Both the position numbers and the translations under genes were made by a program. Shown piece after piece: positions 35,223 through 43,787 of a stretch of 64,000 bases of DNA. The first letter of the stretch is position 1; every line of letters starts with the position of its first letter. This stretch comes from JAAUSY01 sp964526735 (GTDB lineage: Bacteria > Chloroflexota > Chloroflexia > Chloroflexales > Chloroflexaceae): positions 1 through 64,000 of the forward strand of contig CAZGLO010000002.1 in the NCBI GenBank assembly GCA_964526735.1. The letters run 5' to 3'. The notes under the pieces are model-generated. The model had not been told where the DNA came from and made no database searches. It was given only the letters and a program-made list of their open reading frames with translations.

Positions 35223-35963
35223 TTGGAAGAAACCGCAGCAACCTACGATGCTTCTCGCTACCAACGCCCCTCTGTGACGGTCGATGTGGTGATTTTCACC
35301 CTCCGCAACCGTGAACTCCATGTTTTGCTTGTCCAGCGGCGGCGGTGGCCATATGAAGGGCATTGGGCGCTTCCTGGCGGGTTTATTGAGATCAACGAAT
35401 CGCTGCAGGAAGCCGCTCTGCGTGAGCTAGAAGAGGAAACCGGCGTCCGCGATGTCTACCTTGAGCAGCTCTACACCTTCGGCGCGCCCGACCGCGACCC
35501 CCGGACGCGCGTCATCAGCGTGGCCTACTTTGCGCTGGTGCAGTCCGACAAGCAGGTGTTGCGGTCGAGCGATGAAACAACGGATGTGCGCTGGTTTCCC
35601 ATCAACGATATCCCCGAAAAGCTTGCCTTTGACCACAATGAGATACTGGAATGTGCATGTACCCGCTTGCGCTCCAAGCTTGAATATACGACGCTTGCCT
35701 TCCAGCTCTTGCCAGAAGTCTTCAGCATCCTAGAGCTAAAAGATATCTACGAGCAAATCTTGGGCGAAACGCTTGACAAAGGCAATTTCTACCGCAAGAT
35801 CAAAGAGTCCGGCATCTTGGAGGAGACCGACCTGATGCGAGAAGGCCGGGGCCGTCCGACCCGCCTCTGGCGGTTCAAGCGCGACCGGGGAGATAAGCAA
35901 TTTGTCTTTCGGTGGCGCGAAGACCGCACGCCATCCGAGCAGAAGCACTCGCAGAGCAGCTAA
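35223..35963 (+). CDS. nrtR: NrtR-type Nudix regulator of NAD metabolism
   Basis: A 246-residue protein with a Nudix domain (about 15-150) followed by a winged helix (about 165-230: LELKDIYEQILGETLDK and NFYRKIKESGIL, GRGRPTRLWRF). This is the NrtR architecture, a repressor of NAD biosynthesis and salvage genes that binds ADP-ribose and related metabolites through its Nudix domain. The Nudix box is complete (G-x5-E-x7-REL-EE-TGV), so hydrolysis may be retained, unlike in some NrtRs. The start is TTG 35223 with a perfect AAGGAG eight bases upstream. It is first in an operon with NAD synthetase and a nicotinamidase-like gene, which confirms the assignment. Confidence 0.92.
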   Translation: MEETAATYDASRYQRPSVTVDVVIFTLRNRELHVLLVQRRRWPYEGHWALPGGFIEINESLQEAALRELEEETGVRDVYLEQLYTFGAPDRDPRTRVISVAYFALVQSDKQVLRSSDETTDVRWFPINDIPEKLAFDHNEILECACTRLRSKLEYTTLAFQLLPEVFSILELKDIYEQILGETLDKGNFYRKIKESGILEETDLMREGRGRPTRLWRFKRDRGDKQFVFRWREDRTPSEQKHSQSS

Positions 35964-36028
35964 AGAGAGCCGTTTAGAGCTATCCAAAGCCATCCAAAGC
36001 CATCCTGAGCAACCAAGGAACGACAGCT

Positions 36029-37936
36029 ATGCCCTTCTCAACACTTGTTGCCCAACTCCGCCCGCACAAGGGTGATTACGATGCCAATATTGCGCGTATT
36101 GGAGAGCTATTCGCCCAATGCGCCACCTTCCCCCTCCGCCCGGATGTCATTGTCCTGCCGGAGACCTTCCTAAGCGGGTATTTCTTGGAGGGCGGGGTGC
36201 GGGAGATAGCTCGTCCGGCTGGGCAGGTTTACGCCGATATCAATGCTGCCTACCGTGCGGTGTGGGGCGGCGATCCCCCGCTCCTTGATATCGTGCTTGG
36301 CTTCTATGAGCGCTACCGCAATCACTTCTACAACAGCGCGCTCTATGCGACGCTTGGCTCGCCACCGTCTCACTCGCCTGCCTCACCTTCTTCCTCGCCA
36401 TCGCCTGTCGCGCCCATGCTCCTGAACCCTGGTATCAAGCATGTCCACCGCAAAGTCTTTCTGCCGACGTATGGCGTCTTTGATGATGCGCGCTTTGTGG
36501 AGGCAGGAACGCATATTGCTGCTTTTGATACGGTTCATGGCCGGGCGGCGATGCTCATTTGCGAAGATGCCTGGCATAGTATTGGCGGGATGGTGGCCGC
36601 GCTTGACGGGGCAGAGGTGGTCTATGTGTTGAGTGCTTCCCCCGCCCGCGGCGCAACCGGCCATCGTCCCGCCAACATTGAGCATTGGGAAGACCTTGCG
36701 CACCGTATTGCCGATGAGCATGGGGTCTTTGTCATAGTATCGCAGCTGGTCGGCTTTGAGGGCGGGAAAGGGTTCCCCGGCCAGTCACTGGTGATGGGGC
36801 CGCGGGGCGAGATTATGGTAGAGGGGCCGCTGTGGGAAGAGGCGGCGGTGGTTGCGACTATCAACACCGAAGAGATTGCCTTTGCGCGGGCCGATATGCC
36901 ACTCCTCTCTGACCTTGAGTTGATGATCCCCCATATGCAGCGCGAACTAGACCGCGCCGCGCACGCTGACCGTGCTCATATCTCGTGGGATGAGGGGACG
37001 CAGTCGGCGGTGGCGGGTGGGAAGGTGGCGGGTGGGAAGAATGTCCCGCGTCCTCACCTCCTCGAATCGCCAAAGCGCATTGTGCCTGTCATCGAAGCGC
37101 CACCATTTGACCCGCTCTCTGACGAGCGCTGCACCATTAATACCGACTTGGTGCACCGATGGCTGATTGAGTTCCTGCGAGATGAGGTCACCCGACGGCG
37201 TGGCTTCAACGACGTGGTATTGGCGCTGTCGGGCGGGGTCGATTCGGCATTGGTCGCCTTCCTGTGCGCCGAAGCCTTCGGCCCGGAGCATGTTCTCGCC
37301 CTGCGTATGCCCTACCGCACCAGCAGCCAAGAGAGCTTAGATCATGCGCAACTCTGCATTGATCAGCTTGGCATTCGGTCGGAGACGATTGATATCTCTG
37401 CCGCCGTGGATGGCTATGCCACGCTCGACTCGGAGATGGACGGGCGGCGCAAGGGGAATATCATGGCGCGGATGCGGATGATCGTCCTGTTCGACCAATC
37501 GCAGAAACGTGGTATGCTACCCATAGGGACGGGGAATAAGACCGAACGGTTGTTTGGCTACTTCACGTGGCATGCTGATGATAGTCCGCCCGTCAATCCG
37601 CTCGGCGACCTCTTCAAGACGCAGGTGTGGCAACTTGCCCGCCATGTTGGCGTACCGCCGGTGATTGTTGAGAAGCCTGCCAGCGCTGACTTGATTGTGG
37701 GGCAGACGGATGAGGATGATTTTGGCATCAGCTACCCCCGCGCCGACCGCATCTTACACCTCTTGGTGCAGGGGTATTCGGTTGGGCAGCTTGTCGGACG
37801 GGGGTTCCCCGCCGAGGAGGTGGCGTTGGTGAAGCGGCGGCTTGATACGACCCATTGGAAACGCCACCTGCCAAGCACCGCGATGGTCAGTGCCACGGCC
37901 ATTGGCGAGTTTTATCTCCGCCCATTGGACTATTAA
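36029..37936 (+). CDS. nadE: Glutamine-dependent NAD+ synthetase
   Basis: A 635-residue two-domain enzyme converting nicotinate adenine dinucleotide to NAD+ with glutamine as nitrogen donor. The N-terminal nitrilase-type glutaminase has the catalytic triad E45 (VIVLPETF), K142 (HRKVFLPTYG) and C178 (MLICEDAW). The C-terminal synthetase domain has the ATP pyrophosphatase P-loop SGGVDS (401-406), RKGNIMARMRM, GTGNKTERLFGYFTW and the ATP/NaAD-binding PASADLIVGQTDEDDFG. Length is normal for the fused form. A short Pro/Ser-rich insert (about 110-128) and a Gly-rich linker (VAGGKVAGGK) are local features. The ATG follows AAGGAA at a somewhat long spacing, 65 bases after nrtR. Confidence 0.95.
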   Translation: MPFSTLVAQLRPHKGDYDANIARIGELFAQCATFPLRPDVIVLPETFLSGYFLEGGVREIARPAGQVYADINAAYRAVWGGDPPLLDIVLGFYERYRNHFYNSALYATLGSPPSHSPASPSSSPSPVAPMLLNPGIKHVHRKVFLPTYGVFDDARFVEAGTHIAAFDTVHGRAAMLICEDAWHSIGGMVAALDGAEVVYVLSASPARGATGHRPANIEHWEDLAHRIADEHGVFVIVSQLVGFEGGKGFPGQSLVMGPRGEIMVEGPLWEEAAVVATINTEEIAFARADMPLLSDLELMIPHMQRELDRAAHADRAHISWDEGTQSAVAGGKVAGGKNVPRPHLLESPKRIVPVIEAPPFDPLSDERCTINTDLVHRWLIEFLRDEVTRRRGFNDVVLALSGGVDSALVAFLCAEAFGPEHVLALRMPYRTSSQESLDHAQLCIDQLGIRSETIDISAAVDGYATLDSEMDGRRKGNIMARMRMIVLFDQSQKRGMLPIGTGNKTERLFGYFTWHADDSPPVNPLGDLFKTQVWQLARHVGVPPVIVEKPASADLIVGQTDEDDFGISYPRADRILHLLVQGYSVGQLVGRGFPAEEVALVKRRLDTTHWKRHLPSTAMVSATAIGEFYLRPLDY

Positions 37937-38011
37937 TGTAACTATTAATGTAACTATGATGTTGGCTATTCCCTGTATATGTGGGTTGAAGGAACCCAGA
38001 AAGGCTTGTTT

Positions 38012-38740
38012 ATGAGTACAAAGAACGTGAAGGTTAATCTGAGTGATCATTCCCGCCCTTTCCTTCGCTATCTTGAACGATGGTATGACGCATTGCCCAA
38101 TGTGCCCTTGCACGAGGTGATTGGCGATACGCCGCACGAAGTGGCCGTTATCTCGGTCGATATGATTAACGGGTTTTGCAAGGAGGGGCCGCTCTCTGGC
38201 CCACGTGTAAACGCGCTCTCCGAACCTATCGCCACCTTCCTGGAGCAGGCGCACAATGCGGGTGTCCACGCGATGGCGTTGGCGCAGGACAGCCACGACC
38301 CCAATACACCAGAGTTTCAGGCCTACCCGCCGCACTGCATCGCAAATACGCCCGAAAGCCAAACCATCGAGGAGATTGGCAGATTGCCCTTTGCCGATGA
38401 GCTTACGATTATCCCCAAAAACTCGTTGAGTATGAGCATTGGGACGCCATTTACCGACTGGATGGAACGGCATTGGGAGGTGAAGCGGTTTATTTTGGTG
38501 GGCGATTGCACCGATCTATGTGTTTACCACGCCGCGATGTACCTCCGTATGCACGCCAACGCGCACAACCTCGAACGGCGGGTGATTGTCCCTGCCGCGC
38601 TGGTCGATACCTATGAGGTTACGGTCAGTATGGCGCAAGAAGCCGGTATCAAAGCGCACGACGGCGATTTGCACCACGTGATGTTCTTGCACCATATGGC
38701 GCTCAACGGGGTAGAAGTGGTTGCCCGCTTGGTGTCGTAG
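38012..38740 (+). CDS. pncA: Nicotinamidase-like isochorismatase-family hydrolase
   Basis: A 242-residue cysteine hydrolase. The catalytic triad of nicotinamidases is readable: D50 in VISVDMINGF, K136 in IIPKNSL, and C170 in CTDLCVYHA. Metal-ligand type residues appear in AQDSHDP. It would convert nicotinamide to nicotinate, feeding the deamidating NAD route that ends in NadE, which precedes it by 75 bases. ATG 38012 (MSTKNVKVN) has AGAAAGG about seven bases upstream; an in-frame ATG at 37979 lacks a site. Two copies of TATTAATGTAAC lie just after nadE. Sequence alone cannot exclude another amide substrate; the operon makes nicotinamide by far the likeliest. Confidence 0.85.
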   Translation: MSTKNVKVNLSDHSRPFLRYLERWYDALPNVPLHEVIGDTPHEVAVISVDMINGFCKEGPLSGPRVNALSEPIATFLEQAHNAGVHAMALAQDSHDPNTPEFQAYPPHCIANTPESQTIEEIGRLPFADELTIIPKNSLSMSIGTPFTDWMERHWEVKRFILVGDCTDLCVYHAAMYLRMHANAHNLERRVIVPAALVDTYEVTVSMAQEAGIKAHDGDLHHVMFLHHMALNGVEVVARLVS

Positions 38741-38775
38741 CCCGCACTTCTATGAGGCCCTGAAACTCGTACGGC

Positions 38776-41700
38776 ATGCAGTTAACCCAACCAGATGCAC
38801 TTGACACGTTAGAGGTCTATGTCCGCGTCTACGACCCAAGCCGTCGGCTCTACGTCGTCGCGATGCTGCTTGAAGGGGGGCGGAGCTTCACCGACCAACT
38901 GCGGCTTGACGACCTCCCGCCCATCCCCACCCTCGGCGGCGACCGCGACCGCATTCGGGCATATGGCCTCCGACTCTTCTCCACCCTTTTCACCGGCCCG
39001 CTCACCGAAGTCTTTCATCAAGCCTGGGCGGCTGCTCAAGCCAAACAACGCGGGTTGCGCTTGCGGCTGTGGCTGGAGGGGGATGACCCCATCATCCACG
39101 AAACCGCCTGGGAACTCCTTCATTACGACACAAGCGGGGGAAATGCTCCTCCGCTTCCGCTTTCTACCAGCAATCACATCCTCTTTTCGCGCTCCCTGTC
39201 GAGTAGCGAGCATTGGGGCGAGCCGATCAAGCGCCGTCCGGTGCGGGTGCTGGTGGCCGTCTCAGACCCCAACGACCTCGAAACCGCCTGGCCCGGGCTG
39301 GTGGCGGTCGGCAAGGAACGCTACCACCGTGAATTGACCCGCATCCTTGAGCCGATGACCGACTCCGGCGGCATTGCCTATGAGATATTGCCCCATACGT
39401 CGGTGGAGCGGCTCACAGAAGCGCTCAACCAAGACCCAGGCTTTGATGTCGTGTTGTTTATTGGCCACGCACTCCAAAGCTCCACCCGCGGCATTCGGCT
39501 GATGCTGGAGGATGAGCAGAGTGACCACGGGGTGCTCTACCGCGGCGAGCATGCGATCTCGCTGCTGCGGAGCATCAAACACCGTCCGAGTTTGGTGATG
39601 CTGATTGCCTGCAATACTGCCAACCGTTCGGACGAAGCGCCGCCGCAAGAGGTCGAAGAGCATATCCGTGAGGGCAACCGCCCGCTCTATGCTGCCTCAT
39701 CGTTGGCGGAGCAGATGGTACGTCAAGTGGGCATACCGGCTGTCATCGCGATGCAGGACTTTGTGGCGGTCGATCTGGCGCGTGAATTTACCTACTGTGT
39801 GAGCACTGAACTTTTGCAGCACGGCATCATCGATAGGGCGGTCAATGCGGCCCGGCGGCACGTTTTTCAGCCGGAGAGCGGCGGGTGGAGTACGCCGGTG
39901 CTCTTTATGCGGCGGCAGGATGGACGGCTCTTTGCGCCCAACTCGCGTTTGGAGTATGCTCGTGCTGTGCTTAATGACCACCGTTTTTCGCAGTGGAGCG
40001 GCGATCATTCGCCCTTCATCGACATGGAAGTCATTCCGGTGTCGGCGGGGCAGGATTGGACGATTTTGCAGCACCACCCCGAAGATGGTCACCCGCCGCA
40101 AGACGCCATTGAGGCACTGAAAGAGGCAGTACGACGGGGAGAAAGAGGGCAGTGTGATGGCTTGTCGGAGGCGGGGGAGGCGGGAAAAACCACAACCACT
40201 GAATATTGCAATATGGTCGCCTTGATTGGCGCGCCGCGGATGGGGCAGAGTGTGTTGCTACAGCGATTTATGTTCGACCTCGCCTATTCGCTCTACTACC
40301 CCAATAAGGCGGGTGCTGATCTATACGAGTTTTTCTACCGGCCACTTGCCATCTACGTCCCGCTCGACTGCTACAAAGACCTGACGGTCAGCGCCCACCG
40401 CCTCCGCCACCTCATCCTGCAATCGGCGCGGGAGATGGGCGAGATGTTGGCAGATATCTTGGAGACGATATTGCTGCCTTCTTCGGCTTCTATCCTGCCA
40501 GATGAACAGCCCCGCTATGTCTTTGTGCTTGACGGGCTTGATATGGTGCCGGATGAGCAGCGGATGGACGCCGCCCGCGAAATCATTGAGCTGGTTGAGG
40601 AATTGCCGCAGCAGCAGGTCATTGTGAGCTGTGCAAAGCATCTCTACCCAAGCACGGTCTTCCGCTGGAACCGCACGCTCATCATTCAGCCCATCAATGA
40701 GCGGCTTGTGGTGCGATATCTCCACCGCCGCGCCCCCGCCAACAGCCAAATGCTTTTCCGGCGCATTGTCGAGAACCGGCTGCTGGATATGACGACCAAC
40801 CCCGTCCTGCTCTCGCTCATCTACGACCACCTCACCCGCCCCGATGGCGAAACATTGACCCGCAACCGCGCCGTAGACGAGTATATCAAGCAGACCCTTG
40901 CCATTATCCCCGACCAGTATAAGCAGGGAGAGTCGGCATTAAAAACATTGGTATCGTTGGCGTGGTATGCCCATTGGAACCACAAAAGCATCCTCTCAAC
41001 CGACGAGGTCTTTTACGTGTTTAATCGGGTGCGGAAAACCCGTGATTACAGCCTTGAAGACCTCTACCAAGCGTTCCACAACGCCGATGTACTGGTGAAT
41101 GTGGGCAAGCGGCAGGTTCGCTTTATTCACCCCATCCTCGACTCCTACTGTTCAGCATTGGCGTTGGTCTGGGCACCCAAGCACGAACGCGACAAGCATC
41201 TCCACGATGTGCTGGTGATGTGTAGTGTGCCGGAGCGGCAGGAGTGGTGGGAAGATACGTTAGTGGCGCTTGTCAACCTCCTCCCGGAGCCGCTGCCCTT
41301 CCTGAAGAGTTGCACGCACGCGGCACGGGTGTGGAGCGGGCCACATATTCTTTTGGCGGCGCGGTGTTTTGCTGCCCTGCCCGAGATGACCATACGACGG
41401 ATGGCTTCTTACCTGCGGCTAGAGCTGCTTGATGCGTCGCTGACAGGGTTACGGTCGGCGCAAGAGCCTTCTCCCGACCGCCGCGCCCAAATCGTCTCAT
41501 CGCTGGGCACGGTTCACTATTCCTTCTCAAATTTGGCAAGTCGGCGGGATCGAGAGCTGGCGCAGTTGCTGCTGCGGATAGAGGATGAGTTGGTGCGCAT
41601 CTTGACGCAGCGCGTTCGGTGGACGCCCGGCGGGCTGCGCTATGATTACATCAATGTGCGGATTGCCGCGGCACGTGCCCTCCGCAACCGCTACACGATA

Positions 41701-42597
41701 TTGGGCGAGCAGCTTACCGAGATACGGGCGTGCCGCCAGGAGGGTGAGCCGTTTGGCAAACAAGAGGAGCCGCTCATTGAGCAGGACAAGCTCGACCTGC
41801 TGATGTGGAAGTGGAGTCACAGTCTCTACGACCGCAATGCGCGCGATACGATGCGCTACCAGTTGCGGCATGTCTTGCGGACAAGCGCCTCCCCGCCCGA
41901 ACGCGCTATTGCGGCGTTTATCTTGGGCGACCTCGCCTACAACCAGAATGATGCCTCCCTGCTGTTGGAGGTGATTATGCGCCCCGAATCGATCTTTCGG
42001 GAGGATGATCTCGGATGGGAAGACACGATTTGGGCCGCCACCGATGCCTTGACCCTCTTTGAGCCTTCTATCGTCGCACCACTGATCACTGAACTATTCC
42101 GGTCAGATGTCCCGTTTCCGGGGCGCAGCCGTGAACAGCTTGCCTATGTGGCGGGCCGCGTCCGGCTGCAAGAGTCGTCGGTGGTTGGGTGGCTGACCGC
42201 ATTGCTCCTCCACGACCCAAGCCTCACCATCAAAGCAAAGTCGTTGCAATCACTCGCATGGATCAGCGACTCGCTGCAATCGCCCACCCGCATTGTGCAA
42301 GCGCTCCACCAGCACGGCATAGAAGGCAATGAGACGCTTATTCCCGCTATCTTTCAAGCGATTGCGCTGTGGGATAGAGACTACCTCGATAAAATAGGCT
42401 TCGTGATAGGCAAAGGCGAAGAGTCGCACAGCACGGTGCAATATATCCGCCGCAAAGCGATAGAAGGACTGGCGTGGGTGGGGACAGAAGATACGATCAA
42501 GATATTGCGCCGTCATGTGGTGGGGTGGTCGTTTGAGTTGCGTTCGGAGTGGTATGAGACCGCCGCCGCGATTGAGGCGCGGCTTGAGCGCAGTTGA
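38776..42597 (+). CDS. CHAT protease-NACHT ATPase-repeat protein with altered Walker A
   Basis: A 1273-residue protein. Residues about 150-400 are a CHAT (caspase-like) protease domain with catalytic His231 (FIGHA) and Cys279 (LIACNTA). A NACHT-type STAND domain follows: P-loop GAPRMGQS (485-492), where the essential Lys is Gln491, and Walker B FVLDGLDMVP (D586, D589). The sensor segment is VIVSCAKHLYP, without the usual arginine. The C-terminal 550 residues are helical HEAT-like repeats, presumably the sensing part. Such proteins act in bacterial immunity or programmed death, with protease activation on oligomerisation. It starts 35 bases after pncA with no terminator seen, so it may be co-transcribed with the NAD operon. 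Its ribosome site is weak. Confidence 0.88.
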   Translation: MQLTQPDALDTLEVYVRVYDPSRRLYVVAMLLEGGRSFTDQLRLDDLPPIPTLGGDRDRIRAYGLRLFSTLFTGPLTEVFHQAWAAAQAKQRGLRLRLWLEGDDPIIHETAWELLHYDTSGGNAPPLPLSTSNHILFSRSLSSSEHWGEPIKRRPVRVLVAVSDPNDLETAWPGLVAVGKERYHRELTRILEPMTDSGGIAYEILPHTSVERLTEALNQDPGFDVVLFIGHALQSSTRGIRLMLEDEQSDHGVLYRGEHAISLLRSIKHRPSLVMLIACNTANRSDEAPPQEVEEHIREGNRPLYAASSLAEQMVRQVGIPAVIAMQDFVAVDLAREFTYCVSTELLQHGIIDRAVNAARRHVFQPESGGWSTPVLFMRRQDGRLFAPNSRLEYARAVLNDHRFSQWSGDHSPFIDMEVIPVSAGQDWTILQHHPEDGHPPQDAIEALKEAVRRGERGQCDGLSEAGEAGKTTTTEYCNMVALIGAPRMGQSVLLQRFMFDLAYSLYYPNKAGADLYEFFYRPLAIYVPLDCYKDLTVSAHRLRHLILQSAREMGEMLADILETILLPSSASILPDEQPRYVFVLDGLDMVPDEQRMDAAREIIELVEELPQQQVIVSCAKHLYPSTVFRWNRTLIIQPINERLVVRYLHRRAPANSQMLFRRIVENRLLDMTTNPVLLSLIYDHLTRPDGETLTRNRAVDEYIKQTLAIIPDQYKQGESALKTLVSLAWYAHWNHKSILSTDEVFYVFNRVRKTRDYSLEDLYQAFHNADVLVNVGKRQVRFIHPILDSYCSALALVWAPKHERDKHLHDVLVMCSVPERQEWWEDTLVALVNLLPEPLPFLKSCTHAARVWSGPHILLAARCFAALPEMTIRRMASYLRLELLDASLTGLRSAQEPSPDRRAQIVSSLGTVHYSFSNLASRRDRELAQLLLRIEDELVRILTQRVRWTPGGLRYDYINVRIAAARALRNRYTILGEQLTEIRACRQEGEPFGKQEEPLIEQDKLDLLMWKWSHSLYDRNARDTMRYQLRHVLRTSASPPERAIAAFILGDLAYNQNDASLLLEVIMRPESIFREDDLGWEDTIWAATDALTLFEPSIVAPLITELFRSDVPFPGRSREQLAYVAGRVRLQESSVVGWLTALLLHDPSLTIKAKSLQSLAWISDSLQSPTRIVQALHQHGIEGNETLIPAIFQAIALWDRDYLDKIGFVIGKGEESHSTVQYIRRKAIEGLAWVGTEDTIKILRRHVVGWSFELRSEWYETAAAIEARLERS

Positions 42598-42617
42598 GAG
42601 AGGTCAACAACATCGTT

Positions 42618-43199
42618 ATGGAACAACATCAAACACCAGATATGCCATCAGACACCAACGATACGCCGTCAAACGCCAACGATGCCCATAAGACTCCGCC
42701 CGCCGCCAGCGCAAAGATCGTCACGCCAATTAATGTGGTACTTTTTGTGATTGTGGTAGGGTTAGGGGTGGTTATTATCAGCTATATGTGCTTTGTGGGG
42801 CTGTTGTTTGCGTCTCCAACGTTGCGGGAAAAGATTTTGCCCCCCACAGCCACTCCTGCCACTCTTCCCACCCCCACCGCCGCCCCCGCGTCCGGTATGC
42901 CGACCGACCTCTGTGAGCGGTGGGAGGGGGAGGGGGATGTGGTATCCCCCTCATCGGCGGAAGGCACAGGAGCAGAAGGTACAAGATATGGATTAGAGCG
43001 CTTCTTGGCTCCCGTAGAGCACCGCCAGATCGCCAAGGTGGCTTGCATCGCTCAGGCACACCAAATAGGGCATATCATGGTTATACTCAATCGTCGTAAT
43101 ACTGCCATTGGTGAGCCAAATACGGTTAATATTGTCCATCGCCATGCCAAGCACATCGGCAACCAAAATCTTGATTACCACATCGTGCGTGCTGACTAG
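42618..43199 (+). CDS. Small single-span membrane protein (3' end uncertain)
   Basis: An acidic, Asn/Thr/Asp-rich N-terminus is followed by one TM segment (INVVLFVIVVGLGVVIISYM) and a Pro/Thr/Ala linker (PPTATPATLPTPTAAPA) of a type common in Chloroflexota exported proteins. From about 42993 the frame runs antisense through the end of the histidine phosphatase gene, so the last 65 residues are doubtful and a frameshift or earlier end is possible. ATG 42618 lies just after the CHAT-NACHT stop (42595-42597), with GAGAGG 14 bases upstream. If real, it may act with the CHAT-NACHT protein at the membrane; this is speculation from position. Confidence 0.45.
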   Translation: MEQHQTPDMPSDTNDTPSNANDAHKTPPAASAKIVTPINVVLFVIVVGLGVVIISYMCFVGLLFASPTLREKILPPTATPATLPTPTAAPASGMPTDLCERWEGEGDVVSPSSAEGTGAEGTRYGLERFLAPVEHRQIAKVACIAQAHQIGHIMVILNRRNTAIGEPNTVNIVHRHAKHIGNQNLDYHIVRAD

Positions 43200-43640
43200 G
43201 ACGGTTTGGTCGGGGTGTTCGGCCAATACCCGCTCTTTGAACTCAATTGAGCGCTTGTAGACATTGGAAAAGCTTTCGCCATCCGGCATCTGTGAGCGCA
43301 TAGGGTGGACGCGCCACTCTTCCAACCCGTCGGCAAAGAGCGCCCTGACCTCGTTAGCATACTTGCCCTGCCACTCTCCGTGGTGGATCTCCATCAAGGC
43401 GGGGTCGTGGTGAACGGTGACGTTGGGGTGATAACTGTGGATAGCCTCTGCGGTGCGGGAGGCACGTTGCAGCGGGCTGGTGTAGATACAATCAATCGTT
43501 TCCGTTTTCAGCTTGAGGGCGAGGGCTTGCGCCTGCTGCTCGCCAAGCTCCGAGAGTGGCGCATCGCTTTGTCCCTGGTAGCGGTGGATGCGGTTCCACT
43601 CACTTTCCCCATGACGAACAATAATCATTCGTGTGGTCAT
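42993..43640 (-). CDS. Histidine phosphatase (phosphoglycerate mutase-like)
   Basis: A 215-residue member of the histidine phosphatase superfamily. MIIVRHGESEWN holds the phospho-accepting RHG motif, YTSPLQRASRTAEAI the second arginine, MEIHHGEWQGK the acidic residue, and LVSTHDVVIKIL the second histidine. Members include GpmB-type phosphatases and CobC (alpha-ribazole phosphatase). CobC would fit the cobST genes in this window, but they lie 37 kb away, so I leave the substrate open. The start is ATG 43638-43640. It stands alone on the minus strand, 147 bases downstream of the AAA ATPase gene. Confidence 0.88.
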   Translation of the reverse strand: MTTRMIIVRHGESEWNRIHRYQGQSDAPLSELGEQQAQALALKLKTETIDCIYTSPLQRASRTAEAIHSYHPNVTVHHDPALMEIHHGEWQGKYANEVRALFADGLEEWRVHPMRSQMPDGESFSNVYKRSIEFKERVLAEHPDQTVLVSTHDVVIKILVADVLGMAMDNINRIWLTNGSITTIEYNHDMPYLVCLSDASHLGDLAVLYGSQEAL

Positions 43641-43787
43641 CTGAAATCGCTTTCTTTCAATACCTATTTCTCTATGCGAAAGCTGTTGAGCGGCTTTGCG
43701 ATTGGGATTATAACACGTTCCCAGCGAGAGATGGTGTGTTTCGTCTCCACCTGCTGCCCGTATGCTCTACCCGCTCTTTCTCGCTCT

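Noticed and set aside
42993..43640. Assignment of the histidine phosphatase as CobC
   Set aside because: Motifs fit the whole superfamily and the gene is 37 kb from cobST in an unrelated setting.
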